A stretch of DNA of 64,000 nucleotides from Bacillus sp. MRMR6 (GCF_001940785.1 NZ_MSLS01000002.1:257077-321076), one strand, 5' to 3'; shown: positions 50,873 to 61,164, numbered from the stretch's first letter. The notes: generated by a model not told the origin, from the letters alone. Translations and numbers: made by a program.

Positions 50873-50932
50873 TTTACAAAATTCATACAATCGTTTACTC
50901 AACCTTTACATTCAATTAAAACAAGGTTTACA
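50873..50932 (+). promoter_or_regulatory. Pho box (PhoP binding repeats) upstream of pstS
   Basis: TT-ACA-like hexamers recur about once per helical turn: TTTACA 50873, CATACA 50884, TTTACT 50894, TTTACA 50905, TTAAAA 50916 and TTTACA 50927. PhoP of B. subtilis binds tandem TTAACA-like repeats with 4-6 base spacing, and the pst operon is one of its strongest targets. The -10 is unclear; TATTAT (50942) and TAAGAT (50956) are candidates. Confidence 0.8.
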
Positions 50933-50996
50933 AGAGCAGTTTATTATTAAATATGTAAGATAAATAAAAACAACAATTCGTAGGGGGAATCAAGGA

Positions 50997-51959
50997 ATGA
51001 AAAGCTATAAGAAATTAGCACTGACAGCTATGATGACTGGAATGCTAGCATTTACAGCAGCTTGTGGACAAGAAACCGGCGGAAGTAACAATGAACAAAC
51101 CGGTGAAGGGACAGAGCAACTCCAAGGACAAATAAAAATTGACGGTTCATCTACCGTTTTCCCAATTATGGAAGCAGTTGTTGAAGAATATGGTTTAACA
51201 CAGCCTGGTGTAAAGGTTTCTGTAGGGGTTTCTGGTACAGGCGGTGGTTTCGAAGCCTTTATCGCAGGTGAAACAGCACTTAGTAACGCATCTCGTCCAA
51301 TTAAGGACAAGGAAATAGCTGCCCTTGAGGAAAAAGGTATTGATTACACTGAAATAAAATTAGCATTTGACGGACTTTCCGTCATTGTAAATAAGGAAAA
51401 TGATTTTGTGGATTATTTAACGGTTGATGAACTAAAGAAAATTTGGATTGAAGATGGTACCACTAAGAAATGGTCCGATATCCGTGCAGAATGGCCAGAT
51501 AAGGAAATTAAGTTTTACTCGCCAGGTACTGATTCTGGCACATTTGATTACTTTAATGAAGTCATTCTTGAAGATGAACCAATCGTTGAAAAAGCAACAC
51601 TATCTGAGGATGATAATATTTTAGTACAAGGGGTTCAAGGTGATAAAAATGCTATTGGGTATTTCGGATATGCATATTATTTAGAAAATAAACAGTCTTT
51701 AAAGATTGTTCCGATCGATGGTGGGAAGGGACCAATCACGCCTACTAATAAAACGATTGAATCTGGTGAATATGCTCCACTTTCACGTCCATTGTTCACT
51801 TATGTAAAGAACTCGGCTGTAAAAGACCAAGAAGAAGTTTATGATTTTGTTAAATTCCTATTAGAGAATGTAGCAGAATTAGCTGAAGATGTAGGCTATG
51901 TTAAATTACCAGATGACGAGTATACTAAACAGCTTGAAATGCTTGAAACACTTAAATAG
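50997..51959 (+). CDS. pstS: PstS, phosphate-binding lipoprotein
   Basis: The 320-residue protein starts with a lipoprotein signal peptide (lipobox TAAC, Cys23) and a Gly/Asn/Glu-rich linker. The PstS fold follows with the phosphate-binding loops IDGSSTVFPIME, SGTGGGFEAF and SPGTDSGTFDYF. It captures phosphate outside the cell for the PstCAB transporter. It is the first gene of the pst operon, directly behind the Pho box. Confidence 0.97.
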   Translation: MKSYKKLALTAMMTGMLAFTAACGQETGGSNNEQTGEGTEQLQGQIKIDGSSTVFPIMEAVVEEYGLTQPGVKVSVGVSGTGGGFEAFIAGETALSNASRPIKDKEIAALEEKGIDYTEIKLAFDGLSVIVNKENDFVDYLTVDELKKIWIEDGTTKKWSDIRAEWPDKEIKFYSPGTDSGTFDYFNEVILEDEPIVEKATLSEDDNILVQGVQGDKNAIGYFGYAYYLENKQSLKIVPIDGGKGPITPTNKTIESGEYAPLSRPLFTYVKNSAVKDQEEVYDFVKFLLENVAELAEDVGYVKLPDDEYTKQLEMLETLK

Positions 51960-52038
51960 CAACGAACATAATTTTATGAGGTGGGAAGTGTTGAAATATC
52001 GCTTCTCATCTTGCTTTGTGATGAAAGGGGTCTTCATT

Positions 52039-52986
52039 TTGGATACTCAAAAAAGTAATTCCTTCTCTGTTCAGAAATTAATCCAGGAGAAGAAGAAAAA
52101 GAAAAATACAGCTGGAATGATAGAAAAGATTATGCCGTATATTTTGTTTCTCGCTGCTGCTGTTTCAGTATTAACAACAATTGGTATTATTTTTACTCTT
52201 ATTTTTGAAACCTTTCTATTCTTTGATGCTGTTTCGGTTAAAGAATTTTTTACAGCAAAGAAATGGTATCCCTTCTCTGAAACCCAGGGATCTTTTGGAA
52301 TTCTTCCCTTAATATCAGGGACCTTAAAGGTAACGTTAATCGCAACAATCGTGGCAGTTCCGATTGGACTGACTTCAGCCATATTTTTGAGTGAGTATGC
52401 ATCTGACCGTACACGCAGAATTATTAAACCGATATTAGAAGTATTAGCTGGAATTCCAACAATTGTCTATGGATTTTTTGCTCTAACCTTCGTTACACCC
52501 TTATTACGTGAATTCATTCCATCACTAGAAATTTTTAATGCTCTAAGTCCTGGTATTGTAATTGGAATTATGATTACACCAATGATTACTTCTCTTTCTG
52601 AGGATGCAATGTCTGCAGTTCCAAATTCAATGCGAGAAGGAGCACTTGCTCTAGGGTCGACTAAATTTGAAGTAGCCATTAAAGTTGTATTGCCGGCTGC
52701 CATTTCAGGAATTGTTGCTTCCATTGTCTTGGCTATTTCTCGTGCAATTGGTGAAACAATGATTGTTGCTGTTGCGGGAGGTTCAACACCGAACCTGGAT
52801 TGGGATGTGACAAGCTCGATCCAAACAATGACAGCGTATATTGTTCAAGTCAGCCAAGGGGACGCAGGTTATGGAACGACAATTTACTATAGTATTTATG
52901 CAGTTGGGATGACATTATTTGTGTTTACTTTAGTCATGAACTTATTTGCGCAATACATCACCCGGCGTTTTAGGGAGGAATATTAA
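52039..52986 (+). CDS. pstC: PstC, phosphate ABC transporter permease
   Basis: The 315-residue protein has a lysine-rich cytoplasmic N-terminus (QEKKKKKNTAG), six membrane helices and the ABC permease EAA loop (SMREGALALGSTKFEVAIKVVLPAAISG). I start it at TTG 52039 because AAAGGGG (52024-52030) lies eight bases upstream. The longer frame from 51898 overlaps pstS and has no ribosome site. The stop overlaps the pstA start by one base. Confidence 0.94.
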   Translation: MDTQKSNSFSVQKLIQEKKKKKNTAGMIEKIMPYILFLAAAVSVLTTIGIIFTLIFETFLFFDAVSVKEFFTAKKWYPFSETQGSFGILPLISGTLKVTLIATIVAVPIGLTSAIFLSEYASDRTRRIIKPILEVLAGIPTIVYGFFALTFVTPLLREFIPSLEIFNALSPGIVIGIMITPMITSLSEDAMSAVPNSMREGALALGSTKFEVAIKVVLPAAISGIVASIVLAISRAIGETMIVAVAGGSTPNLDWDVTSSIQTMTAYIVQVSQGDAGYGTTIYYSIYAVGMTLFVFTLVMNLFAQYITRRFREEY

Positions 52987-53864
52987 TGAAGTTTATTAAT
53001 CATCAGTCGGTTGTAAACCATATGAAATCTAGATTAGTTGTAAACCTCCTGTCAAAATATATTTTCTTTGTTGCAACTATGTTTGGATTGCTCGTTTTAG
53101 GAGTGTTATTATATCGGATATTTACTCAAGGATTAGGCTATTTAGATTTTCAATTTTTGCAAAGTTTACCTTCTCGTAAACCGGAACAGGCAGGTGTTTA
53201 TGCTGCGCTGATCGGGACAGTTTGGTTAATGGCTGTTGTTGCGCCTGTGTCATTATTACTGGGTGTTGGTACAGCTATATACCTAGAAGAATATGCAAAA
53301 CCAAATCGTTTGACCGATTTTATAAAAGTTAATATATCGAATCTTGCAGGTGTCCCATCTATTGTATTCGGATTATTAGGTTTAACCGTATTTGTTCGAG
53401 CATTGGCACTAGGGACAAGTGTACTTGCCGCGGGATTAACCATGAGTTTACTAGTGTTACCTGTTATCATAGTTGCATCTCAAGAGGCGATTCGTGCGGT
53501 GCCAAAGGAATTAAGAGAGGCCTCTTATGGTATGGGGGCAACCAAGTGGCAAACCATTGTACGTATTGTATTACCTGCTTCCATACCAGGTATTTTAACA
53601 GGTGGAATCTTGGCTTTATCCCGGGCTATTGGAGAGACAGCTCCATTGGTTGTCCTAGGTCTGCCTTTGTTTCTTGCGTTTTTACCAAATTCATTATTGG
53701 ATATGATGACCGTTTTACCCATGCAAATATACAATTGGACAGGTCGTCCGCAAGCAGAGTTTCATGCCTTAGCGGCAGCAGGAATCATTGTATTACTAGT
53801 TTTATTAATTTTCATGAATTCAATCGCTGTGTTAATTCGAAATAAGTTTCAGAAGAGATACTAA
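52986..53864 (+). CDS. pstA: PstA, phosphate ABC transporter permease
   Basis: The 292-residue protein has six membrane helices and the EAA loop ELREASYGMGATKWQTIVRIVLPASIPG, followed by GETAPLVVLG, typical of PstA. It pairs with PstC to form the membrane channel. Its ATG shares one base with the pstC stop codon. Confidence 0.95.
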   Translation: MKFINHQSVVNHMKSRLVVNLLSKYIFFVATMFGLLVLGVLLYRIFTQGLGYLDFQFLQSLPSRKPEQAGVYAALIGTVWLMAVVAPVSLLLGVGTAIYLEEYAKPNRLTDFIKVNISNLAGVPSIVFGLLGLTVFVRALALGTSVLAAGLTMSLLVLPVIIVASQEAIRAVPKELREASYGMGATKWQTIVRIVLPASIPGILTGGILALSRAIGETAPLVVLGLPLFLAFLPNSLLDMMTVLPMQIYNWTGRPQAEFHALAAAGIIVLLVLLIFMNSIAVLIRNKFQKRY

Positions 53865-53887
53865 ATTGCTAGAAGGAGGCAACAAAT

Positions 53888-54688
53888 ATGAATGCAGCAG
53901 CAGCCACTCCAAAAATAGCGGGATCATTTGAAAAACAAATAGTTTATAAAACAAATAATTTAGACCTATGGTATGGAGAACATCAGGCCCTAAAAAATAT
54001 TAATCTTGATATTGCTGAAAATGAAGTGACGGCAATCATTGGTCCTTCAGGTTGTGGAAAATCCACGTATATTAAGACATTAAATAGAATGATTGAATTA
54101 GTACCAGGAGTAAGGACGTCTGGAAAAATTATCTATCGAGATAGAAATATACTTGAAAAGTCTTACCAAGTTGAAGAATTGAGAACCAAGGTAGGGATGG
54201 TATTTCAAAAGCCAAATCCATTCCCGAAGTCAATCTATGAGAATGTTGCATATGGTCCAAAGATTCATGGGATCCGAGACAAAAAAGTTCTCGACCAAAT
54301 TGTAGAGAAAAGCCTTAGAGGTGCAGCAATCTGGGATGAAGTAAAGGACCGTCTTAACCAAAACGCATATGGGTTATCTGGCGGACAGCAACAACGCCTT
54401 TGTATAGCCCGTTGTCTAGCAATAGAACCGGATGTTATTTTAATGGATGAGCCGACCTCTGCGTTAGACCCGATTTCAACCTTAAAAGTGGAAGAGCTTG
54501 TACAGGAATTAAAAAATGATTTTAGTATTATCATTGTTACCCATAATATGCAGCAGGCAGCACGTATTTCCAATAAAACAGCTTTCTTTTTGAACGGTGA
54601 AGTGATCGAATTCTCTGATACGAACAAAATTTTTTCCACTCCTTTGGATAAAAGAACGGAAGACTATATTACAGGAAGATTCGGCTAA
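53888..54688 (+). CDS. pstB: PstB, phosphate ABC transporter ATPase
   Basis: The 266-residue ATPase has Walker A GPSGCGKS (about 52-59), [20 protein letters not shown] (the PstB-specific Q-loop region), the signature [16 protein letters not shown] and Walker [16 protein letters not shown]. Only one PstB is present here, whereas B. subtilis has two (pstBA and pstBB). Confidence 0.96.
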   Translation: MNAAAATPKIAGSFEKQIVYKTNNLDLWYGEHQALKNINLDIAENEVTAIIGPSGCGKSTYIKTLNRMIELVPGVRTSGKIIYRDRNILEKSYQVEELRTKVGMVFQKPNPFPKSIYENVAYGPKIHGIRDKKVLDQIVEKSLRGAAIWDEVKDRLNQNAYGLSGGQQQRLCIARCLAIEPDVILMDEPTSALDPISTLKVEELVQELKNDFSIIIVTHNMQQAARISNKTAFFLNGEVIEFSDTNKIFSTPLDKRTEDYITGRFG

Positions 54689-54700
54689 GGGGCGATAACT

Positions 54701-55360
54701 ATGAGTACAAGAACCAATTTCGATCAAAATTTAGCACAATTAAAAGAAATGCTGTTGGAAATGGAAGGGAAAGCAGAGCAGGCAATTAAAGATTCACTAA
54801 GTACACTTATTAATCAAGATCTCGAAAAAGCGGAGCAAGTCATCGATGCTGATAATGAAATCGATACTTTAAATGTAAAAATTAATAATAAGGCATTACT
54901 ATTAATCGCTACAGAATCACCTGTTGCGAAGGACCTTAGAACGATAAACGTGGCCTTAAAGGTTTCCTCAGAAATTGAGCGTATGGCAGATATGGCAGTC
55001 AATATTGCAAAGGCTACTTTGCATATCGGTAAGGATCAGCATTTTAAAGAAATTATTGATATTCCTAAAATGATGGACCTAGCTTTAACGATGATGTCGG
55101 ATTCTATTAAGGCATATATTGATGAAGATGTAATGCTCGCACAAAAATGCGCTGAAAAAGATGACAAGGTTGACGAAATGTTTGGAAAAATGATTCATGA
55201 ATTGATTAGCATGGTACCAAATAATCCAGAGGCTACCAACCAAATTATTCAACTAGCTTTTGTATGCAGATTTATTGAAAGAATCGCTGACCATTCTACG
55301 AATATTGCGGAAAATGTATTATATCTTGTGACAGGGAAAAGCTATAACCTAAATGATTAA
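54701..55360 (+). CDS. phoU: PhoU, phosphate signalling protein
   Basis: The 219-residue all-helical protein has the two three-helix PhoU repeats with the metal-binding ExxxD-type motifs (ASEIERMADMAVNIAK-like SSEIERMADMAVN, and CRFIERIADHSTNIAENVLYL). PhoU links the Pst transporter to phosphate signalling and lowers uptake when phosphate is plentiful. B. subtilis lacks phoU at its pst locus, so the presence here marks a different regulatory layout. Confidence 0.96.
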   Translation: MSTRTNFDQNLAQLKEMLLEMEGKAEQAIKDSLSTLINQDLEKAEQVIDADNEIDTLNVKINNKALLLIATESPVAKDLRTINVALKVSSEIERMADMAVNIAKATLHIGKDQHFKEIIDIPKMMDLALTMMSDSIKAYIDEDVMLAQKCAEKDDKVDEMFGKMIHELISMVPNNPEATNQIIQLAFVCRFIERIADHSTNIAENVLYLVTGKSYNLND

Positions 55361-55373
55361 AAACCTCAACCAG

Positions 55374-55410
55374 AAAGATGAGCCCTTTTCTTAAGCGCTC
55401 ATCTTTTTTT
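55374..55410 (+). terminator. Intrinsic terminator of the pst-phoU operon
   Basis: AAAGATGAGC pairs with GCTCATCTTT across a 13-base loop, then a run of Ts. The gap to 55630 shows a TATAAT at 55451-55456 without a clear -35. Confidence 0.9.
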
Positions 55411-55642
55411 CTTGTCGAAAAACTGAAGAAGGCCCATGTCGATTTTTGAATATAATGGCTATCTATCCCTAAATTTAAAAAATTTCCCGACTATAGATGC
55501 GGTGTTAATAAGGATTAACAAGATACGACAAATTGCGTTTATTGTACAGTTATCATCATGATGATACGATTAAACTAATGAATATAGGAATATACAGGTA
55601 CTTTTTGCATATATTGATAATTTGCAGATAGGAGGAACCGCG

Positions 55643-56308
55643 GTGATCGATCAAATTGTAAAACTAAGAGAGGTTGGTTTATCGTTTAGAAAAATCGCCT
55701 CAGAACTGAATACAACGGTAGGAAAAGTTCAATATCGCTGGAATAAATGGAACAATGAACTTGTCCAAGGATGTGTGGACAAGCAAGGAGCCTCGAATGA
55801 AGAAGATACAGAGCGCACCCTGATGGCAAATGATTTAAAGGGGGAAATGCAGGCTAAGCTGGTTTCCCCAAGAAAGGTCATTTTATTTTGGAAGATTTCA
55901 GAGATTCCCGAAAAAATTATTGGTGTATATTTCAACAGTAAGATGGATGAGCTTGTTCATATTGTTAGGATTTATGATGTAACCGATATTTTATTTACAG
56001 GCAGCAATGCTCATCATTACTATGAAATAGCTGTTCCATATAACAAGGGATACTGGTTTGTTAAGGGATTACCGGCAAACCGAAGCTATGTGGCAGAACT
56101 AGGCATGAAGGTCCAAAGGTCAGATTTTTTCCCGGTTTACCGATCTAATTCTTTTCAAACACCTGCAAATACCATTGCTAATGAAAATGGACTATATGAT
56201 GACTTAATCCAATACCAGCAGCATGAGGACACCGCGCTAAAATGGATTGACCATGTCAGCACCTATACCTACTATGATGAATCTTCAGTGGAGCAGAACG
56301 ATGAATAG
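55643..56308 (+). CDS. DUF4912 protein with N-terminal helix-turn-helix-like segment
   Basis: The 221-residue protein begins IDQIVKLREVGLSFRKIASE, a helix-turn-helix-like stretch (LSFRKIASELNTTVGKVQYRWNKW). The DUF4912 domain follows (about 75-185; LYDVTDILFTGSNAHHYYEI-like, NKGYWFVKGLPANRSYVAELG). The beta-rich middle resembles carbohydrate-associated sandwich domains. The start is GTG 55643, seven bases after GGAGG. It overlaps the glycosyltransferase gene by 8 bases. The function is unknown, but in other Firmicutes DUF4912 genes often lie near glycogen-synthase-like enzymes (from memory). Confidence 0.82.
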   Translation: MIDQIVKLREVGLSFRKIASELNTTVGKVQYRWNKWNNELVQGCVDKQGASNEEDTERTLMANDLKGEMQAKLVSPRKVILFWKISEIPEKIIGVYFNSKMDELVHIVRIYDVTDILFTGSNAHHYYEIAVPYNKGYWFVKGLPANRSYVAELGMKVQRSDFFPVYRSNSFQTPANTIANENGLYDDLIQYQQHEDTALKWIDHVSTYTYYDESSVEQNDE

Positions 56309-57575
56309 ACCTACAAATCAATTGGACCTGAAAGTAAATTCATCGGACAGGAAGTTAAATATACTGATCCTTAGCTGGGAGTACCCTCCGAATATAATTG
56401 GCGGACTTTCACGGCATGTCAATGGTTTATCAATCGCTCTGGCGGGGTTAGGTCATGAGGTACATGTTCTTACAGCAGGAAAAGGTGATTTACCCGACTT
56501 TGAGGTCTTGAATGGAGTTAACGTTTATCGGGTATTCCCATTAAACCAACATGACAATGATTTTCTAACCTGGATTGCCGGACTTAATTTGGCTATGGCT
56601 TTTAGGGCTGATGCTCTTTCTGTAACCATTAAGTTTGATATAATCCATGCACATGACTGGTTAGTTGGTTCCGCTGCGATTACGTTAAAAGATGTTTTAG
56701 CCCTTCCTTTACTATCGACGATACATGCCCATGAACAGGGCAGGCATAATGGAATTTATACTGAAATGCAGCAATTTATTCACCAAAAAGAACTTCAACT
56801 CGTTACAGAGTCAGATCAACTCATTGTCTGTAGTGATTATATGAGGGATGAGCTTAAAGGGATTTTCAAGATTGAAGAAAATAAAATAGCAGTAATCGCC
56901 AACGGGATAGACCTCAATCAGGCAGTTGTTACATTGAATCCAATTGAAATTTTCCCTATTTTAGAAAATCGCAAATATATTTTTTCTATGGGAAGGATTG
57001 TAAAGGAAAAGGGCTTTGAAACCGTTATTGAGGCTGCTAGGATTGCCAAAGAAACAAAGCAGGAATTGTTCTTTGTAATTGCCGGTAAAGGGCCAATGCT
57101 TGAAGCATACCGTCAGAGAATAGTGGAAGAGCATTTAGAATCCCATCTTTGTTTTATTGGCTTTGTAACGGATGAACAGAGGAATGCACTTTTAGAGAGC
57201 AGTGAATTAACTGTTTTTCCGAGCCTGTATGAACCGTTTGGAATTGTTGCTCTTGAATCGATGATTTTGGCGAAGCCAACAGTAGTATCTGAAACTGGAG
57301 GATTAAAAGGGATTATTAAACATTTGCAAACAGGAATGTGGATGGTTCCTGGTGATGCCACCAATATGATGGATAGTATTAACTATTTATTAACCTATCC
57401 TGAGAAGGCTAAGGAAATTGGCATTAAGGGGCGAGAAATAGCAAAGAGGTTATACAGCTGGAAGCGAATTGCTATTCAAACAACCCATGTGATAGAGGAT
57501 ACACTGCTCAATAAAAGAGCTCTAGATGTCTGTAAAGACGTGAGATTAATGGAAGAATCCTTAAAAAACTATTAA
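56301..57575 (+). CDS. Glycosyltransferase, GT4 family (glycogen-synthase-like)
   Basis: The 424-residue protein has the GT-B fold. The N-terminal half opens with ILILSWEYPPNIIGGLSRHV (the glycine-rich nucleotide-sugar loop) and has HAHDWLVG. The C-terminal half has SMGRIVKEKGFE and the E-x7-E motif EPFGIVALE of retaining GT4/GT5 enzymes. The WEYPP-GG opening is shared with glycogen/starch synthase-like members. The acceptor is unknown. The start is ATG 56301, within the end of the DUF4912 gene; the longer frame overlaps that gene further and lacks a ribosome site. No signal peptide is visible. Confidence 0.9.
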   Translation: MNRPTNQLDLKVNSSDRKLNILILSWEYPPNIIGGLSRHVNGLSIALAGLGHEVHVLTAGKGDLPDFEVLNGVNVYRVFPLNQHDNDFLTWIAGLNLAMAFRADALSVTIKFDIIHAHDWLVGSAAITLKDVLALPLLSTIHAHEQGRHNGIYTEMQQFIHQKELQLVTESDQLIVCSDYMRDELKGIFKIEENKIAVIANGIDLNQAVVTLNPIEIFPILENRKYIFSMGRIVKEKGFETVIEAARIAKETKQELFFVIAGKGPMLEAYRQRIVEEHLESHLCFIGFVTDEQRNALLESSELTVFPSLYEPFGIVALESMILAKPTVVSETGGLKGIIKHLQTGMWMVPGDATNMMDSINYLLTYPEKAKEIGIKGREIAKRLYSWKRIAIQTTHVIEDTLLNKRALDVCKDVRLMEESLKNY

Positions 57576-57586
57576 AGGGTGTAATT

Positions 57587-58210
57587 ATGATGAAACTAGA
57601 AGATACGAAGTTAAATAATCACGTTCCTACACCCCCGTCATTAGTCAGTGGACTTCCGTTTACTCCAGGTCTGTGGGTAAATGGAAAATGTTATTGGCTG
57701 CAAAATTGTACGGAAAAGGTCCTTTATGAGGAAGAATTGATTGTAAAAGTAAAGCAGGAACAATCTCATTCCAAAATCACCTATTCGACTATTTACGTTA
57801 GTAATCATGGAAAGAGAACTAAAGATGTAAAACTATTAGCGATGTACTGCGCACCATCGGTAGGTAAAGAGCACTTTACTTTTGTATCTCCAACAGACAG
57901 TCTTATCTATCACATTAAGGAGGAAAATGTTTACCTACTGAACGCTTTATATAATGGGGAAGAAGTAAAGGAATATACGATCCAACCTTATTGGAATGTG
58001 TTTTCTGATCAAATATGGAGCAGTTTGAATACAGGCAGTTTAATGTATCAACCTATGTTAAAAGGGATGGCCGCAATCATCTTTGCATCGAAAATATCCC
58101 TAAAGCCACGTTCAATCGAAACTATCAATACATGGACAATCTCTGGGGGAAATAAAACAGAATTACTATCTTTAAATCAAGCTCTTCATCTTAATAAAAA
58201 AACATACTAG
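57587..58210 (+). CDS. Unknown protein, third gene of the DUF4912-GT4 cassette
   Basis: The 207-residue protein has no membrane segment, no signal peptide and no motif I recognise. Alternating hydrophobic strands (VLYEEELIVKVKQE, KITYSTIYVSNHG, DVKLLAMYCAP) suggest a beta-sandwich. It starts 11 bases after the glycosyltransferase stop, so the two are co-transcribed. A role in the same polysaccharide process is inferred only from position. Confidence 0.75.
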   Translation: MMKLEDTKLNNHVPTPPSLVSGLPFTPGLWVNGKCYWLQNCTEKVLYEEELIVKVKQEQSHSKITYSTIYVSNHGKRTKDVKLLAMYCAPSVGKEHFTFVSPTDSLIYHIKEENVYLLNALYNGEEVKEYTIQPYWNVFSDQIWSSLNTGSLMYQPMLKGMAAIIFASKISLKPRSIETINTWTISGGNKTELLSLNQALHLNKKTY

Positions 58211-58284
58211 CATTTCCTTTTGAAAAGTGATATTATAGAAAAGTCGTATGAACGAACTTGCTTATCGTTTGGAGGGAAATTGAC

Positions 58285-58434
58285 ATGCGTGTTAATATTA
58301 CGTTAGCTTGCACTGAGTGTGGAGATCGTAACTATATTTCAACAAAAAATAAACGTAACAACCCAGATCGTCTTGAGCTTAAAAAATATTGCCCAAGAGA
58401 AAAGCGCACAACAGCACATCGTGAAACAAAATAA
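58285..58434 (+). CDS. rpmG: Ribosomal protein L33
   Basis: The 49-residue protein reads [20 protein letters not shown] at the start and ends in TTAHRETK, a full-length bL33 close to B. subtilis RpmGA. The zinc site is incomplete: CTEC is present, but the second pair has a single Cys (KYCPREK), the usual state of this paralogue. The ribosome site is GGAGG (58271-58275). Confidence 0.96.
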   Translation: MRVNITLACTECGDRNYISTKNKRNNPDRLELKKYCPREKRTTAHRETK

Positions 58435-58461
58435 GCAGTAGGGCTTCCTGCTGCTTTTTTT
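58433..58461 (+). terminator. Intrinsic terminator after rpmG
   Basis: AGCAGTAGG pairs with CCTGCTGCT (one G-T pair) across a 4-base loop, with a T-run. Confidence 0.9.
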
Positions 58462-58493
58462 GTTGTCTAGAATAGTAAGGAGATTAGCTTAAT

Positions 58494-59060
58494 ATGACTA
58501 GTAAACAAACTGTTCGACAGCAAATTCAAACAGCACTTAACACACTCTCCAAGCCACTCTATGAACACTACTCATATAATATTGCCAAATTACTTTATAA
58601 TGATGATGACTGGAAGTGTGCTAAGGTAATTGGGATCACAATCTCGAGACATCCAGAAGTCGATACATACCAAATTATTCGGAAAGCCTGGGAAATGGGT
58701 AAACAAGTGGTTACGGCTAAATGCCATCCACAAGAAAAGCAATTAACATTTCGCACTTTATGTGAATTCTCCCAGCTTGAGTCAGTTTTCTACGGGTTGT
58801 TTGAACCTATTGAAGAGGTAACTAGAGAAATCCAACCAGAATTCATTGACCTGCTAATTGTTCCAGGCTTAGGTTTTACAAGAGAAGGTTATCGGATTGG
58901 GTTTGGCGGTGGATACTATGACCGCTTGTTAACAAATTACAAGGGAAAGACAATTTCTCTTGCTTTTGATTCCCAAATTGTAACGAATCTCCCGATTGAA
59001 AAACATGATCAGCCTGTATCAAAAATCATTACAAATGATGAGGTTATCAAAATAAAATGA
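58494..59060 (+). CDS. yqgN: 5-formyltetrahydrofolate cyclo-ligase (YqgN)
   Basis: The 188-residue protein has the family signature GLGFTREGYRIGFGGGYYDRLL near residues 122-145 plus an N-terminal arginine-rich substrate loop. It makes 5,10-methenyl-THF from 5-formyl-THF with ATP, recovering the storage folate. It overlaps the DUF92 gene by 4 bases, as in B. subtilis and its relatives. Confidence 0.93.
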   Translation: MTSKQTVRQQIQTALNTLSKPLYEHYSYNIAKLLYNDDDWKCAKVIGITISRHPEVDTYQIIRKAWEMGKQVVTAKCHPQEKQLTFRTLCEFSQLESVFYGLFEPIEEVTREIQPEFIDLLIVPGLGFTREGYRIGFGGGYYDRLLTNYKGKTISLAFDSQIVTNLPIEKHDQPVSKIITNDEVIKIK

Positions 59061-59845
59061 TTGAAACATACATTGTAATAACAATAATTGTTTTAACCTG
59101 TTTTGGAGGTTATATGCTGCACTCGCTTAGTAATTCAGGGGCAATTGCTGCAGCCATTGTAGGACTTGCAGTTTATTTCGGATTCGGACTAGAGGGACTG
59201 TTTCTTCTCGGAGTATTTTTTGCAACTTCAAGCTTATGGTCTAAATATAAGAACGATGCTAAAGCAGAAGTAGAAGAAAAATTAGCAAAAGGTGCAAGAA
59301 GAGATTGGCGTCAGGTGTTTGCTAATGGAGGAGCCGCTGCCCTAATTAGCATTGTTTATATCTATAATCAGGATATCATGTGGTTAATTGGATTTAGTGT
59401 CTGCCTGGCTAGTGCAAATTCCGATACCTGGGCATCTGAAATTGGTTCATTAAGCAAAAGAAAACCTATTTTTATCCGTACTTTTCGAAGTGTTGACAAA
59501 GGAACGTCGGGTGCAATTAGCTTACTTGGAACAGTTGCAGCCCTCCTTGGGTCATTACTAATAGCAATGCTAAGTACTTGGATATTTCAATTTGACTGGA
59601 TTCTCTTTTTCATCATTTTTGCCTTTGGTTTTATTGGGAATGTTATAGATACATTAATAGGTGCTTTTTATCAGCAGGTTTATATTTGCGAGCAATGTGG
59701 GATCGAAACAGAAAAAACACTCCATTGCCAGTTTCCAACAAGAAGAATAAAAGGACTTCCACTAGTGGATAATGATATGGTTAATTTCTTGTCGGGTTTA
59801 CTGTCAGCAGTGGCTGCCATCTTGGTAATTGAACTTATAAAATGA
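59057..59845 (+). CDS. DUF92 (TMEM19-like) membrane protein
   Basis: The 262-residue protein has about six membrane helices and the DUF92 hallmarks GGAAALISIVYIY, LASANSDTWASEIGSLS and VDKGTSGAISLLGTVAALLGS. Homologues include phytyl/dolichol-type phosphate kinases and human TMEM19, so a polyprenyl- or lipid-phosphate role is possible but unproven. It is translated by 4-base overlap from yqgN and followed by ldh after 20 bases. Confidence 0.87.
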   Translation: MIETYIVITIIVLTCFGGYMLHSLSNSGAIAAAIVGLAVYFGFGLEGLFLLGVFFATSSLWSKYKNDAKAEVEEKLAKGARRDWRQVFANGGAAALISIVYIYNQDIMWLIGFSVCLASANSDTWASEIGSLSKRKPIFIRTFRSVDKGTSGAISLLGTVAALLGSLLIAMLSTWIFQFDWILFFIIFAFGFIGNVIDTLIGAFYQQVYICEQCGIETEKTLHCQFPTRRIKGLPLVDNDMVNFLSGLLSAVAAILVIELIK

Positions 59846-59862
59846 GTCTTTAAGGAGGATGA

Positions 59863-60816
<954 letters not shown>

Positions 60817-60825
60817 AAAACGAGC

Positions 60826-60865
60826 GGAATGAAATCTTATTTTAGGTTTCATTCCTTTTACTTTG
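60826..60865 (+). terminator. Intrinsic terminator after ldh
   Basis: GGAATGAAA pairs with TTTCATTCC across a 12-base loop and is followed by a T-rich tract. Confidence 0.8.
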
Positions 60866-60913
60866 AAAATGGGATAAAAAACATCATCTTATCACAATAT
60901 ATGGGTAGGAGGG

Positions 60914-61144
60914 ATGAAAATGTCTAGGATGTTAACATCCATTTTCATGATAGGATCATTAGGCTATTTTGGATTCCGCTACAGGTATCGAATCATTAAT
61001 CTGCTTCTGCGTTCAGGCTGGCTAAGACGGGTAACGGTTGGATCCATTATGAGTTTTCCAGGAGTAAAAAGAAAAATGATGGAATCGGTATTTGGTAGAA
61101 CAGCAACTGATAGACCATCAATTGAAGGACCATCTGACTGGTGA
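60914..61144 (+). CDS. Small unknown basic protein
   Basis: The 76-residue protein has a hydrophobic N-terminal stretch (MLTSIFMIGSLGYFGFRYRYR) that could be a single membrane helix, a basic middle, and PSIEGPSDW at the end. I recognise no family. The ribosome site is AGGAGGG. The next terminator overlaps its last codons. It sits between ldh and gluP. Confidence 0.65.
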   Translation: MKMSRMLTSIFMIGSLGYFGFRYRYRIINLLLRSGWLRRVTVGSIMSFPGVKRKMMESVFGRTATDRPSIEGPSDW

Positions 61145-61164
61145 AAGCCGCAGATGGTCTTTTG
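61128..61164 (+). terminator. Terminator overlapping the end of the small gene
   Basis: GACCATCTG pairs with CAGATGGTC across a 14-base loop, then TTTTGGTTT. The left arm lies within the coding sequence. Confidence 0.75.
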
